From the NCBI GenBank assembly GCA_001695595.3, contig MBPM02000037.1, positions 186,001 through 250,000 of the forward strand: a DNA stretch of 64,000 nt, given 5' to 3'. Shown here one piece after another: positions 53,701 to 64,000 of the stretch (its first letter is position 1; each line of letters begins with the position of its first letter). The stretch is from Plasmopara viticola (taxonomy: Eukaryota > Oomycota > Peronosporomycetes > Peronosporales > Peronosporaceae). Both the position numbers and the translations under genes were made by a program. The notes below the pieces were generated by a model, which worked only from the letters and a program-made list of their open reading frames with translations, was not told where the DNA came from and searched no databases.

Positions 53701-53805
53701 TAAAGGCTTGCGACGTCGCCGCTGCTGGTGCAATGTGCTGCGCACTTCCAGAATCTGCGAATACGACAAATCTCCAGCGTCACGGGAGGTTTCTTCGCCG
53801 TACAT
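50719..53805 (-). CDS. FYVE domain-containing phosphatidylinositol 3-kinase (VPS34-type)
   Basis: Single exon, 1,028 residues, ATG at 53805. Seen: a disordered acidic N-terminus; an FYVE finger from ~137 with the SSWVQDD entry (WxxD), CFKC (147/150), RKHHCRACGRIFCSAC (163-174), and the last pair RVCDDC only ~135 residues later, so the finger carries a large Ser-rich insert. A helical (PIK) region follows at ~330-620. The kinase catalytic domain is at ~660-950: KRDDLRKD, FLLGVGDRHADNVML (catalytic loop DRHxxN), FHIDYGFILGKDPKPLQPP (DYG in place of DFG), and LGGTQTQQF. The sequence around the active site is closest to class III PI3K. A C2 domain, normal in VPS34, is not visible. Known: FYVE binds PI3P, the product of VPS34. 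Inferred: an endosomal kinase that binds its own product. It is divergent from the HVA22 gene with 457 bp between starts. Confidence 0.9.
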   Translation of the reverse strand: MYGEETSRDAGDLSYSQILEVRSTLHQQRRRRKPLVARDRLQKATGQQARRFLSPPVGTSPQFKESEDNGPPAYGSGMLDSVYEGSEDILEESDDEARAGGLNCMDSSVEDDEWINGDDGQLGQDMYRFVQPRRLSSWVQDDAVFACFKCHTVFSLLIRKHHCRACGRIFCSACSSQRVVIPGDYEATPVSPAYNSLSTNATDLIGNISWYLTSYSSSNAVTGLEISSSTSIQHSQALMDPELITPEEQQIKFLKEVQRLQENKVISKFTPNRLMSASASSSVSSSAVTAIPGSYGSVHVPDGSVLQRVCDDCACALQQRRHHYDTVKVFELCEFDLEELRTIGQVCRKWHRATIMCLSMFRQIQYYLPTHRLSEREKKMLIINRKFLGGHTKWLLQLVKAIDFSNENEMEQFVTTMTESEVESPESAWRRREKNTKLIDEVLELLQQERKHKCMLTMCSRLCKPQVGSVDALEILADETIHNHRLRALAVDALLKTATENEWWSYLHVLLHSLSVETNATGSKLGQSLIRQAQCDIRFCYDLYWGLTVMAEDPSCRRKFDGMKQRLLLTLSQFKDKALTGRLVDSSKFASDDIAEQLLRGQELVDLMWKIPPRIPVDDARRLLEASIKKASFALGEEKEENDESQNAFSNGQKWRLLRLPVDPQVKVSGINYQKIEVKRSAEAPMIITCTGVDRNEEEGVDAGGASAESQRSTWSRRTQKLPHYRLMYKRDDLRKDSIVQNIINVMYLILKQETRLDIPLVTYRVLPTSSFDGLIEIVENAHTLYAIIRDHGTIMNFLHHYNGHRTLSDISSSFRESLAAYTVITFLLGVGDRHADNVMLTKDGILFHIDYGFILGKDPKPLQPPMRLDHYMIEALGGTQTQQFEQFKQLCVIAFNCLRRHVSLFMIMLTLVVKALPEITDFGVNYTQSDLEAFVIERFLPGQSDDEAATALMLRMEGKLNERIGLKLSDFVHAHSNEKTVSKGMTSVGSSVKIGVEAVEATVSTVASSLTSGASSIYKFMWGGPQR

Positions 53806-54262
53806 GAAGCAATATCAATGTGCGAAGAAGAGAAATGCAGGTACAATGAGTGGCAATTGAAGACTATGGTCGTAAAGTGGAGCAGATCAGAGAAGCGATG
53901 GCAGGAAGGAATTCAGTCGCGGGGCTTGTCTTCCTCGTTTCGACCTAATAAACGGATAATTGTTTGGAGAGGGCTTGACTTATTTCAGGACAATATCATT
54001 GAAAGAACGTTATTGGTCGAAAAGACCTTTGGTGGCAGTTGGAGACCAACCGAAGCGACGCAGCCATCACTCTACGAAGAAGGATTTTTTATAGCAAATC
54101 GGAGCGCTTGACCACACCACATGTAAGAATTGATTGGCTGAATTTGAGACTTAAGAGCTGATCGAAAAAGGGGGGAGAAATCCTGGATCACTTTCGAAAG
54201 AAACCCGCGGCTAGCAAGTCAAGTTCTCTCAGGTAGTTTTGGGTAGCAGAAAGCAAGCAAAG
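53806..54262. promoter_or_regulatory. Divergent promoter region of the FYVE-PI3K and REEP/HVA22 genes
   Basis: 457 bp between two outward-facing start codons. A plus-strand frame runs through much of it (to 54111), but it overlaps the kinase 5' end and shows no family sequence, so I treat it as chance. No specific promoter element recognised. Confidence 0.4.
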
Positions 54263-54851
54263 ATGGACAAGGTGATGGAATATAAGGAGAAGATTTCGGC
54301 CAAGTTGGAGCGGTACGACAAGATTGTGGAGCTGGAGAAGCAGACGGGCGTGGACAAATTCTACATCTTTTGCGTGGGTACTCTTTTATTGGGCATTGTG
54401 CTGTTTGTGGCGGGTGGCGAGGAGCTCGTGGTGGGTCTAGTGGGATTCATTTATCCGGCCTACATGTCATTTAAGGCCATTAATACGCCTGGCACTGGTG
54501 ACGACACGCAGTGGCTCACTTACTGGGTTGTGTACGCGTTTTTCAACCTCACGGAGACAGTCACGGATCTCGTTCTCTCTTGGATTCCCTTTTACTTTTT
54601 TATCAAGGTTGGATTTCTCGTCTGGAACTACCATCCAAGCACCCAGGTAACGCTGCCATTTTTTGAGATGGTTTTTTAAGCTTTGAAACTCAATTTTGTT
54701 CTATCTTTTTCTACAGGGCTCTCAAATGATTTATAACACTTTGATCAAACCGTACGTGGCCCCACATGTTAGTCAGATCGACTCGGCGCTTAAGCGTGGT
54801 GAGGACGCGTCCAAGAAAATGGCGGCCAAGATTGAGGAGAAATCTCAGTAA
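54263..54851 (+). CDS. REEP5/YOP1/HVA22 (TB2/DP1) ER membrane-shaping protein
   Basis: Exons 54263-54646 and 54717-54851 with a 70-nt phase-0 intron (GTAACG...CTACAG), giving 172 residues. Start: ATG at 54263 (MDKVMEYKEKISAKLERYDK), the first ATG of the frame. Seen: a charged amphipathic N-terminus, hydrophobic hairpin FYIFCVGTLLLGIVLFVAG and EELVVGLVGFIYPAYMSFKA, the family hallmark WLTYWVVYAFFNLTE, SWIPFYFFIKVGFLVWNYHPSTQ, then GSQMIYNTLIKPYVAPH and a Lys/Glu-rich tail. Known: YOP1/REEP5 proteins insert hairpins that bend ER membrane into tubules. All parts are present and length is normal. Confidence 0.95.
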
Positions 54852-55982
54852 GTGACAGCGCAAGTGGGGCAGGAGTTGAGTGCATTAGATTTGCTTGGAC
54901 GTCTAAACAGCATCAGCACTTGGTCACATTTTAGTAATGGGTGGCTTGTTTCTGCCCTGGCAGTAGTCATGTGTTAACAGTCTCGGCTGAGGTCGTTGTT
55001 TTTTCTCGACTGGTTTATCCAATTTTTCATTTTAAATGATACACTGCTTTTTAAATGAAACAATGGTTTAAAGATGCTTACGTTGGCTTTGGTGGGAGTG
55101 GATCTGACTTGTTCCTATAAAATGTTATTAATAACATGTGTGAAGCAACTGTACAACCTTTTAGTGGGGGCGTCGAAATCATTAAGCTTTGGTTTTGGTT
55201 GGGTAAATCCACCCGGCGTAATGGGTTATAGTAATGTAGAGTCAAATTTAGGTGCATACGAAAATTTATAGGTAGGACCAAAAGTATTGCATTGAACAAA
55301 TCAGTCTTTCAACTGCAAGCTATTTTTAAGATGGGATAGTGAACGGTCGATCACCGAAAGACTTATGGTTTTCTGCACACCTTCTTTATGCAAGGGACTT
55401 TGTGTCCGTGCCACATATATAAATTTCTTGATTAAGCTATCGCTCACCCGGGTAGAATGTCGACCTGAAACCTCAAGAAGGTTTTGAGATGTATAGCATC
55501 ACCTTCCTGCACCTGCTAGAACTGCAGATCGCGCTGCTTGAGATACTTGCTCGTTTCTATGAACCTAAGATAGATACTGCATATGCAACCTTCCCTGCCA
55601 CCTGGTAGCTGACTCCTTACGGTACTCGAGTTCTTCTAGCAAAGTCTATGATCTTAGTCACCACAGGCTTAGATAGCCATAAAGATAGCGCCCAAGCCGT
55701 TAAAACATTCACCTTCGGAAATTGTCTTTCGAAGAAGAGATTATGAGACCTGCATATGTCGATTGTCCTCTTTTACCTGAGGAACCAAGCTATTGGCTTG
55801 GCATCCACAAGTAGAAATAATTCTCCAGAGTGTTTGTGTCCTGGGATCACGTGAAGAGCAAAATTCCTTCGGATAAATTTCGAGCTTCGCCAGCGTTCCG
55901 CGTTCCTTCTTGCAAGCAAGACTGGTGTGAATATTAGAAATATGCTTATCCGTTAAGAGAGTCGACGAGCTGAGCTGCCTTC

Positions 55983-56144
55983 CCCTAAGTTAGCGCAATA
56001 ACTTACTAGTGGATGCAATATCTAACCCCAGCACTAATGAGGTACTTTATGGATGTATGATAACACGATTCGAACGAGTATGCATAGCCCTAAATGTTTG
56101 CATTTAGTACGGTAGATGCCCGCAGTCAAGATACGATGTTTTGC
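55983..56144 (+). repeat. ~160-bp dispersed repeat, copy 2
   Basis: Diverged partner of 47688-47848 in the same orientation, sharing AGCGCAATAAC, ATGCAATATCTA, CAGCACTAAT, TTATGGATGTA, CGAACGAGTATGCATAGCC and AGTACGGTAGATGC. Probably a fragment of the same Gypsy family, since copy 1 lies within that relic. Confidence 0.7.
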
Positions 56145-57215
56145 TCAGATCTCTTTCTGGTTTGTCGATTCGGATCCTATGGGTATCGAACCAGAAAATT
56201 TTCCGGTCGTATGTCGAGCGACTTACCAACTGTTTTTTTTATTGATTGACAACCTTCTAAATACCGAATCTTCCGTGTTTTATTCAGACCATGTGTCCCT
56301 GATGACGGTGGTAAGCAAGATTTTTTTTAACCAAAGAATGGCTAGATGGCTATCGTTTCTTGCGATATACGGTTTCATGCGTTGAAACAAGCTTGGTAAT
56401 ATCAATACGCTTACTGACGGGCTCTTGCGCAAGCTAGTCCGGGATTTGACTTACGTCAGTAGGGTCTAAATCCAATTCGAACGAAGTCGTCAGGCATACA
56501 AACATTTATCAATCTTGTGCCTTAAGTGCGAATGCTCATCTCCGAGAAAAACTACAAAGATGAAAAATCTAAGCCCTCGACAGCGATCATAATATAATAT
56601 TGTGAGCGAGTAGACGGTCTGTTCTGCCATAGATTAGTCTAGTCCCAGACGTTGCATCAATTGAAGTATAAAATGCTTTTTGAGGTTCGTGATGGTCCGA
56701 TTAGCGGTCATCTGGGTCACGCGAAATTCTTTCCATGTCCTTACTGCGAATTGGTCGCTTCTCGTGCATAAATGCATGGCCGAGGATGTGACGACCTGTG
56801 AGTTATCCTAAAAAGTAACATATGCAAAGAATTTGCAGACCTTTCTGCGTACCGAGCGTTGAGAGCACGTGCACCGGTGCGCTTACCTGATGGATGACGT
56901 TGTACTCCCAACATGCAAAATATGCCAAAGTCATTCAAGAGCAAGCGCACCAGTACGTTTAAGTGGTAAATGACGTTGTACGTCTTAATATGCGGAGAAT
57001 TGTTGGAGCCGTTGAAGGTCTTCATTCAAACGATGTGCTTTTAAATACTTCATATTTTAAGTACTCCTCCGTTGTATGTAAATAATAGTCGATAGAAGAG
57101 ATAGGTCTTGTTGGTGGGTTGAAAAAGTTAAAGCACTTATAAGTCTGTTGTTTAGAAAACCTTGCATCATGAAGATATTTTGACTGGCCTAAAGTTGTCA
57201 ATAATTTCTAGAGTC

Positions 57216-57297
57216 TGTCTTGCTTGTAAGTAAATAAGACAATCCAAGGATACTGTCTTGCTTGTAAGTAAGTAAGACAATTCAAGGATATTGATAT
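57216..57297 (+). repeat. Tandem duplication of a ~41-bp unit
   Basis: Two adjacent copies of TGTCTTGCTTGTAAGTAAAT... / TGTCTTGCTTGTAAGTAAGT..., each followed by AAGACAAT[C/T]CAAGGATA. They differ at only a few bases, so the duplication is fairly recent. Each unit also holds a short GTCTTGCTTG / TAAGTAAGTAAGAC self-complementary stretch. Confidence 0.75.
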
Positions 57298-59000
57298 TTT
57301 ATTGCGCATCAAAAACGCTTGCGAGCTTGCGTCGCGATCTAGTCGAACAATTTTGAAGTTTGTTACAATCTTGATTATGGAGTATCGATAATTCTTTGCA
57401 TTCGCTATTTATTGCAAAAAGTCAATTAATGCGCGCAAAGCTAAATCATACAGTTACAAATTGATTATTTGCCCGACTCGATTCTTGATCGAAATCGTAC
57501 TAGTAATGGCGATTGAAGCTTTAACACATTGTTTTGATGCTGTAACACTCCCAAATAGTAGCTTACGAACAGATGTACGCCACAACAGCAATATGCTGTA
57601 TCGTATCGCAGAATTATATGTCAGAAATAGACAGAGCCTTGAAAAAGGTTGGAACGTCAGAAAGTTTTCGGTTCTTAAAGCCTACCTTTTTCCAAGCTGA
57701 TATAAACATGACAAATACGATATATCGCGAGTTGCTGCACTTTAGGCGCGACCGCTGTAACGTTACATACACATTGCCTACATGTCGTCTATTATGATGA
57801 CTTAGAGATTCAATCGACTGATCCTCGCAAGAGCTCCAATTGGACTTGAGCAGTTCAAATAGCCGCTACGACCACTATGACAACGCAATGGTGCAAAAAC
57901 GCTATAGTTTTACGTTGGCTGATATAAATTAGCCTTTATTAGCCTTCATCAAAACAAAGCGTGATTTTACGAAGTTGCTCCGAAACCTAATGGATCATAG
58001 GATGAATACTTGAGCATACTGGCGACAGATGAAGTATGTGCAGCAATAACAAAAATATGTTCATTATTTAGAATTATGGCGTTGTTGCGACTTGTTTGAG
58101 AGACCTCTTTAAAGTCTTAATTAAGCGACATCGTCATATTCGATAAAACTGAGTATGAAAACCTTTTCGTTATTACTTGCATGGATAAAACATTTTTTTA
58201 CAAGTAGCAACCTACATTTACTAGCGGTAGGTTATTCGTCTAGCAACGCAATACCTTCTAAAATAAAGATACATATTGCTCCTTTGCGCTTTTTTTATTC
58301 AGTGCGGGTATCTTGCCCTACCAATTGTTTTAGCCGGCTTTTTATTAGTGCACTCTCTGATTAGGCGTCGTACTTTCAGTAGCCTTTGGCAAGCCAAAAA
58401 GACAAAGAAAAGGTTTATGAACTACCCACAATTCGCCGGTACTAGCATACTCTAGCGAGAAGCTGACGCGCGAGCTGCGAAGTTGACATTCTGGAAGCCA
58501 ACAAGCTCTCATATACTTAGCTACCCACGTGTAAAGTAAAGCCATGAATGTGGTGCGGAGACCGAATCAACTTTTTCTGGGGTTCGAATGCCCGCTAGAT
58601 GAAGCTTCTTATGCCTCTAAAAATACAACCCTCTCAGGTTCTTCTCGTCTGAAGCATCGAGTCGGGCTGGCATCTTCGCCGGCGATCAGGGTTCGCGCTA
58701 ATAGCTACAGATTGGCGACAGATTTGTATGGCTGACAAAATTGTTTGTCCAACAAAATGCAATGCAGGTGATGTGGGCCGACTTATAGTTAGCCCTGCTA
58801 AAAAAGGCATCGACAAACGCACCGGTTTGTGAGGTTTATATACAGTTCAAAAGCTACATTCTTCAAAAAATAGCACCCATATTGCCTTCTTTTAAGCAAT
58901 TAAGGACTAAATACTGCCAGAGTTCGAGATTTTTAAAAGGCAAAGGGATCCGATAATGTCGTCAGGACTTAGCTAATACCTTCAAAACTTGACATAAACG

Positions 59001-62000
59001 AGATAACTACTTTAAGCAGCGCTAAGCTCGTGCAAACCAAGCTGCAGCTACGCGCAAGTGATGAGATAGTTGAAAGCGCCCTTAACGACACTAAACATCT
59101 TTGTTTTGTCCAACGAGTCCAGATAAAAGGCTTTCCAAAGGCGTTTCTTGATGCAATAGTGAACATCCAATTGCTGATTATTAAGCACCACGCAGTATTG
59201 CTGGGTTCAAAGACCAAAAAGACTTTTGCGACACCCCATAAAGCCAGCATTGTATTTGTGCGAAAAATTGGCATGACCATTGAAGCGTGGCGTATGCCAA
59301 GTCGAGACGGCTTTCACCGGCCTAGGGTCTGCTCAAGCCCTATGGCTGCTTCCAAAGCAGTCAAAAACGACAATCCCTTCCACAGCAAGGACACAACTAT
59401 CAAGATTAGCATTGGACAATTGTCCCTCATGACTCCAAAACCACCTCAGGCGACGCCCCACTTCGACTAATCTCCTTCGGAGGCTTTTCACGAATGTGTA
59501 TGTGAAATTTCGCAATGGTCAAAAGAATTAAGTAATCGACGCTTAAACGTCGCAAGGCATTGGATAGCCCTTGTGGCATCGCATTTGCCGCTTAAGCTTA
59601 TACAATTCACCTTGAGGAATCTATCCGACCTCAAATTCGGATTGTGAATGACGACTCATAGATGTTGCTTGCGGATGTGTTCATATCATAAAAGGGGTAT
59701 CGAACAATACAATGTCGATAAGTATGTGGCACTTTTGCAAAAATTATCAGAGTCCACGGTCTAATTGATCATTCAGGCGTCAATCTTGGTAAGAAGTACG
59801 AGAGATCTGGTGTGTTAAAAAAATAAAGACAAATAGGTATGGCAGCTTGAAGGTCTTTTTATAAAAGGTTTAGCCCTGGTTAGCGAAGCTCCGACCACGG
59901 AAGACGTAAACACCAGACTGAGTATCTGGCTTCAATCTGATCGGTAGGATACCAACTTGATCAACTGCTGCCATTGTTACTGGTAGCATCATACTGCCAT
60001 CAAGAGCCCAATTACATGTGTATTGCTTAACTAAACATGGAACCTACGGTATGTATTTTGCAACATATCGGGGGGAATGCAAATGCAAATGCGACAGCAA
60101 AAGTAAAATGTGTTTGGGGTCTTGGCAAGGATATTTTGTATGAGTACATCACCGCCTTGAATGTTCTCAGATAGATTACTATCGCGCCCAAGTCAACTTT
60201 TGACATTAAGCTTATAATGGAACTCATGTCGCCGGCGCTAGAAGGAGTAAATCGATAAAAGGCCTACCAATCTGGTTCACCAATCGTAAATTGGTCCGAT
60301 GCATCTACCTTATAAGGCGCAGCGAGAGCAAATGAAGCTATTCAATTCTGGTCTGCTTGCGGATGTAGTGTTGCTACCTGGTCTTTCCAAGAAAGTCGTG
60401 TATAAGAAATATTTCAAAATTATCATAAATATTTGAACAATTCGGCGTTCGCATTCCAAGTCTTAGCTAAACATACGAATGCTGAAAAGAGAACGGACGC
60501 AAAGACAAAGCAATACTTGGTATGACACTTGAGCACATGAATACATTGCTGCAAAATTAAAGATGTCTACAAGGTTCATGCTACCGCCAGATACCGCTTC
60601 AGCAGAATATACCAACAACAACCTTTGTCATGTTATTGGTAATATAGTGGCCAGCTGTGTCAAGTGCAACACCGCCGTGGATACATGTCGCTCAAGTATT
60701 ACGCCATAAGAGGTTGCCTGTGTTCAATTTGTGTGGTGTGTAGTACGCTAAATGAACGCCAGCACTATTAGAGGTCCAAAAAATATCTTTTATTGTTACG
60801 CTAGGCGAAATGGAACAGAATTTTTCCGTGGAAAGGTCAATAGATAGCGATCGGATACAATGAAAATGCTCTGTAACAACCATGGGGTTCGTGCGCGTTC
60901 CAACATATACGTACCGGCTCACAATTACAAACAAATAAAGCATTTGTCTTGTCAATCATTCATACAAGCACAGTGCTTGCTACGCGGACATCGCAAGTGC
61001 TTATTTAGAATCTACAACAAGTGGTGCAAAAGTTGCATATAAGCAAACTAAAAAGTCTCAGCAGGTGACAGTCCAGGCTTCGCTATGTGAAGCAAAACCA
61101 GCTGTGTCACTTTCGTATGGGTTTAGTTCGCGCTTCTTTTTGACTAATTATAGAATAGAAGCACTTGATCATTTCTAAAAAAAGCTCTTAGAGCTGTTCG
61201 TATATGGAAAAAGAGGTGAAAGTCCATCAACCCGTGAAACCTCATTTTTAAGTGAAAAGATTTGCACTGGCACTTTGTCGGGCCAAAAATCTACACAAAC
61301 ACTATTGGTTTCCTTTTGATTACCTTATACGCTGATTACATGCAGCCAGCTTTTCGCAAACTCAGAAAATTTTTGATGCATTGAAAGCTGGGCTTAAATC
61401 AGAGAAGCATAAAAATATGTCCTCTCACAATTTAACTTTTTGACCCCAAGGAACTTGTACTTGTAATAGCGAGAGTTCTTTGTACTAAAGCATGATAACA
61501 TAGAGTGTTTAAAAATTCGCTGATGCGCGAGCCTTGTTCTGAGCGAGAACACGCGAGATTGTTCATTTTCACGAATACTCTACGCAAGATGCTTTGTGAC
61601 TCCGTTACATCGGATAGTAAAATCTACGCCCACGCAAATAAAATGTCTACGAATCGGCTTTGAGATGGATACAACCCCCTTTTATGCATCAATCGGACGC
61701 GCAATTCGCACCGACAAAAGCCTTTGTGGCTTATATAGGCCCACCTGCAAACGTGCTCAAGCTCTGCGAGCTACGTCTATGCTCTAGAACTATGACGCGA
61801 TAGTATAACAAGGGTTGAGTCCAAGCTGACAGAGCTTGTGATCTTCGCTTCGAGAAGTAGCAAAAATCAGAAGTTTCCTTCTATATTGAGAAAGTGGCAA
61901 GGCGGCTTGGTCACAAATGATCAGATGCGCGTAGCGTTCGCAATCTCTTACCTGGTAGGCTGGAATAATAACCGATACATCACAAAATGTTTTGCCACCT

Positions 62001-64000
62001 TAGTCATATTAGTTTCTGCCAGCAAGAAAAGAGTACTTTATGACTTTACTCTTAAAGTAAGAGCAACGACATCGCGTTTCTAACAAAATCAAGCAATCGC
62101 TTATAGACAGTCAAACGTTAGGCCCATCTTGCATCAAAATAGTTTAGGTTGCTCTTTTATTAGAGTAAAACCGTAAACATCCTGAATGCCAGAATGACCT
62201 TCCACCGTTCATTGATGGATGTCTTTTTCTTACTTCTTTTTGCTTCTGGTCGACTAAGCGTTGCCAATCGAGTTAATATCCGCTATTCCGGCTGCAGTAA
62301 GCAAGAATGCATGATATGTGCCGGTCCCGGAGGAGGCCGGCGCAATATGCTTTTCGTTTCCCAGTCAGTGACTATTGCTAACGGCAAAATTGCGCATCCG
62401 ACAAAAGCAAAATTGCGTTTTATTCACCCCATAGCCTGTGCCTAGCTTTACATAGTCAATCTACCTGTGTGAGCGTAGGATTGTCAACATATCTCTTAAT
62501 ATATGAGAGAGATTTACAATGCAATCTGTATCGAGGAGGCGTGAAAAAAGATGTATGGTCTTTCCTTAAAAAAATGTATACTGTTTTCAGTCTTAGGAAT
62601 TTTGCGTTTGCAAACAATTACAATTGAAAATTAATAAAATGATAGACTGACAAAAACAGCAAGTAGTTGATTATGCCTATAGTTTTGTCAGCAACTACGT
62701 TTGCAATTCGTGCTGAAGTATTTACGTATTTGGCTTTTTAATTTTCCCGTATACAAGCCTGTATAAAAGGTAAACGAGCGTATATCATGCACCCAAAGCC
62801 GTCATTCTTCTTAGGATCCATTCAACGGAAGCCGGCTTATAGAACAAATCTAGCTTTATGTAATTGCCTTTTCCTTTTGTGACTTCAAATACTCCTAGTT
62901 TGAAAGGGACGAGCCCTGTTCATCACGAAAAGTCGATTTGGCGATTAAGCAACTAGAACAAAGGCCGAACCAGCAAAAGTTACTGCGTCTTCCACAAAGC
63001 GCCTGTTCCTTGGGTGACAAGCCTATAAGAAATGCACCCAAAGAGAGCCTCCCCAGCAAAAAAGAATCCGGAATATCCTCTTCTACTACTTAGACGGAAA
63101 ACGCGCACCTGTCGCTCTTGCTCTTCTGGTGGCCCACACACACTTTTGCCGTTGAACGATGAATATGACGAGTAGCGCCGCATGTACTGTGGCAAACACT
63201 AAAAAATATCTTGTCTACAACGATCTAAATAATCCATCGCTCGGGCGTGCACCTTAAAAGGGTGTTGAATTCGTCTTCAGACTCATTTTTAATACGCAAG
63301 ACAATAGAGCAGAGTCCATTATTTCCAGTGGCCAAGTCTCGGCGTGGGATGGCCTTGTAAAAGAGATTACCAACTTTGGAGAACAAGAGCAAGAAACGGA
63401 GATAAATTCGAAAGCCTCGGTACATTTCACGGGTGTGTCAGAGAAAAAAACTTTTAACAAAGTAGTTGAGGGTTTGTGTGACTCGTCATTGTCGCATTCC
63501 TACACAAGTCATCATCAGTGGTTAACGGAAACGATGAGGAAAAGAAGGACCTTACGAATGGGTACTACCGGCTGATGCAACTCATGTGACACTTTTGAAA
63601 AGACCATCTAGAGACTTTATCATTTCAGCACATTCTATACGCATGTCCTGAGGCTCGCATGAATCGTTTGCTCAATGATTTTGTTTGGTGTTGTAAGAAA
63701 TCTGGAACAACCGGTGGTCTAAATCTGTTATTTTATTTACCCCCACAAAAAGTCACTATCACGGTAGCCTAATTCAGATTAAACAAAATATCCAAAGCAC
63801 CAACAAAAACTGAAGCTTGATTATTCTAACAAAGTGCGATACGATCTTGAGATTAACGTGCAGTTTTCTAATCGGGTCAATATGATAATTCACCTTCGAA
63901 ATGGCGTGGACTTTTCGTGTGGCGAGAGACGATAGATCAAGATAAACCATCTGTTACTTCTAATTTAGTATTGCAGCGGCCTTTGAGAAATGGTGGCAAA
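59001..64000. other. Gene-poor, decayed sequence to the window's right edge
   Basis: No gene could be supported. The longest frame (59030-59470, plus) begins without an ATG in a good context and has no recognisable motif. Minus frames at 62980-63195 (GKSVCGPPEEQERQVRVF) and 63225-63425 (PRRDLATGNNGLCSIVL) have a slightly coding look and could be remnants of one exon-split gene, but I cannot assign a family. No RNA gene, array or clear repeat copy seen. Confidence 0.35.

Larger units (their letters stand above)
54852..59000. other. Gene-poor, decayed sequence with repeat fragments
   Basis: No intact gene. Contains the second copy of the 160-bp repeat (55983-56144), a perfect-looking ~40-bp tandem duplication near 57216-57297, and a short repeated GATGACGTTGTA in 56895-56970. 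Small frames (for example 57461, 58544) show no family motifs. Confidence 0.4.

Noticed and set aside
53728..54111. 127-codon plus-strand frame upstream of HVA22
   Set aside because: Its first part is antisense to the FYVE-PI3K start and the rest shows no family sequence; it lies in the divergent promoter region.
59030..59470. 146-codon plus-strand frame
   Set aside because: No family motif, a competing minus frame of similar length, and it sits in decayed sequence; not enough to call a gene.
62194..62445. Small frame with a hydrophobic N-terminus that could pass as a secreted protein
   Set aside because: No supporting motif such as RXLR or a cysteine pattern beyond a few residues, no homologue recalled, and neighbouring sequence is decayed.
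1..64000. CRISPR arrays, ribosomal RNA genes, riboswitches, plasmid or phage features
   Set aside because: None seen; the intron-bearing genes show nuclear eukaryotic DNA, and no regularly spaced direct repeats occur.

Overview
The window is eukaryotic nuclear DNA and reads as an oomycete (Phytophthora / downy-mildew type). The reasons are: short introns (55-120 nt) with GTRNGT-type donors, CTAAC/CTGAC-like branch sites and YAG acceptors; compact gene clusters with 60-200 bp between genes; a FYVE-lipid kinase architecture; and long AT-rich, gene-poor stretches of decayed transposons. I could not name the species.

Layout. 1-15.4 kb is a dense gene block: an E(z)/EZH2-type histone methyltransferase running off the left edge (-), a dimeric SINE insertion, the U5 snRNP GTPase EFTUD2/Snu114 (-), a BEACH-WD40 protein of the FAN/NSMAF type (-), a LYR-like + UPF0301 (YqgE/AlgH) protein (+), a TTLL12-N-like/METTL13-like fusion methyltransferase (-), a second small class I methyltransferase in divergent orientation (+) and an unrecognised small protein (+). 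15.4-22.6 kb is gene-poor apart from a C2H2-containing protein (18.2-19.3 kb), and holds two near-perfect hairpins. 22.6-38.3 kb is a second gene block: NatA auxiliary subunit NAA15 (+), a SINE and a foldback/TIR element, a mitochondrial-type lipid A disaccharide synthase LpxB (+), a four-span membrane protein (-), a Mutator-like transposase pseudogene (-), a beta-propeller-like protein (-), a full-length SINE with target-site duplication, a Ser/Thr kinase with a mitochondrial-looking leader (+), a SENP/Ulp1 SUMO protease (+) and COX17 (-). 38.3-50.7 kb is a transposon graveyard with a decayed chromodomain Gypsy element. 50.7-54.9 kb holds a FYVE-PI3K (VPS34-type) gene (-) and a REEP/YOP1/HVA22 gene (+). 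54.9-64 kb is again gene-poor.

Most genes are housekeeping: splicing, chromatin, co-translational N-acetylation, SUMO removal, respiratory copper delivery, ER shaping and endosomal lipid signalling. I saw no shared pathway and no operon logic. Two genes (lpxB, the SUMO protease) each need one GC-AG intron to read through. I rebuilt exons by hand from reading frame, splice-site consensus and remembered family sequence; no search or RNA evidence was available.
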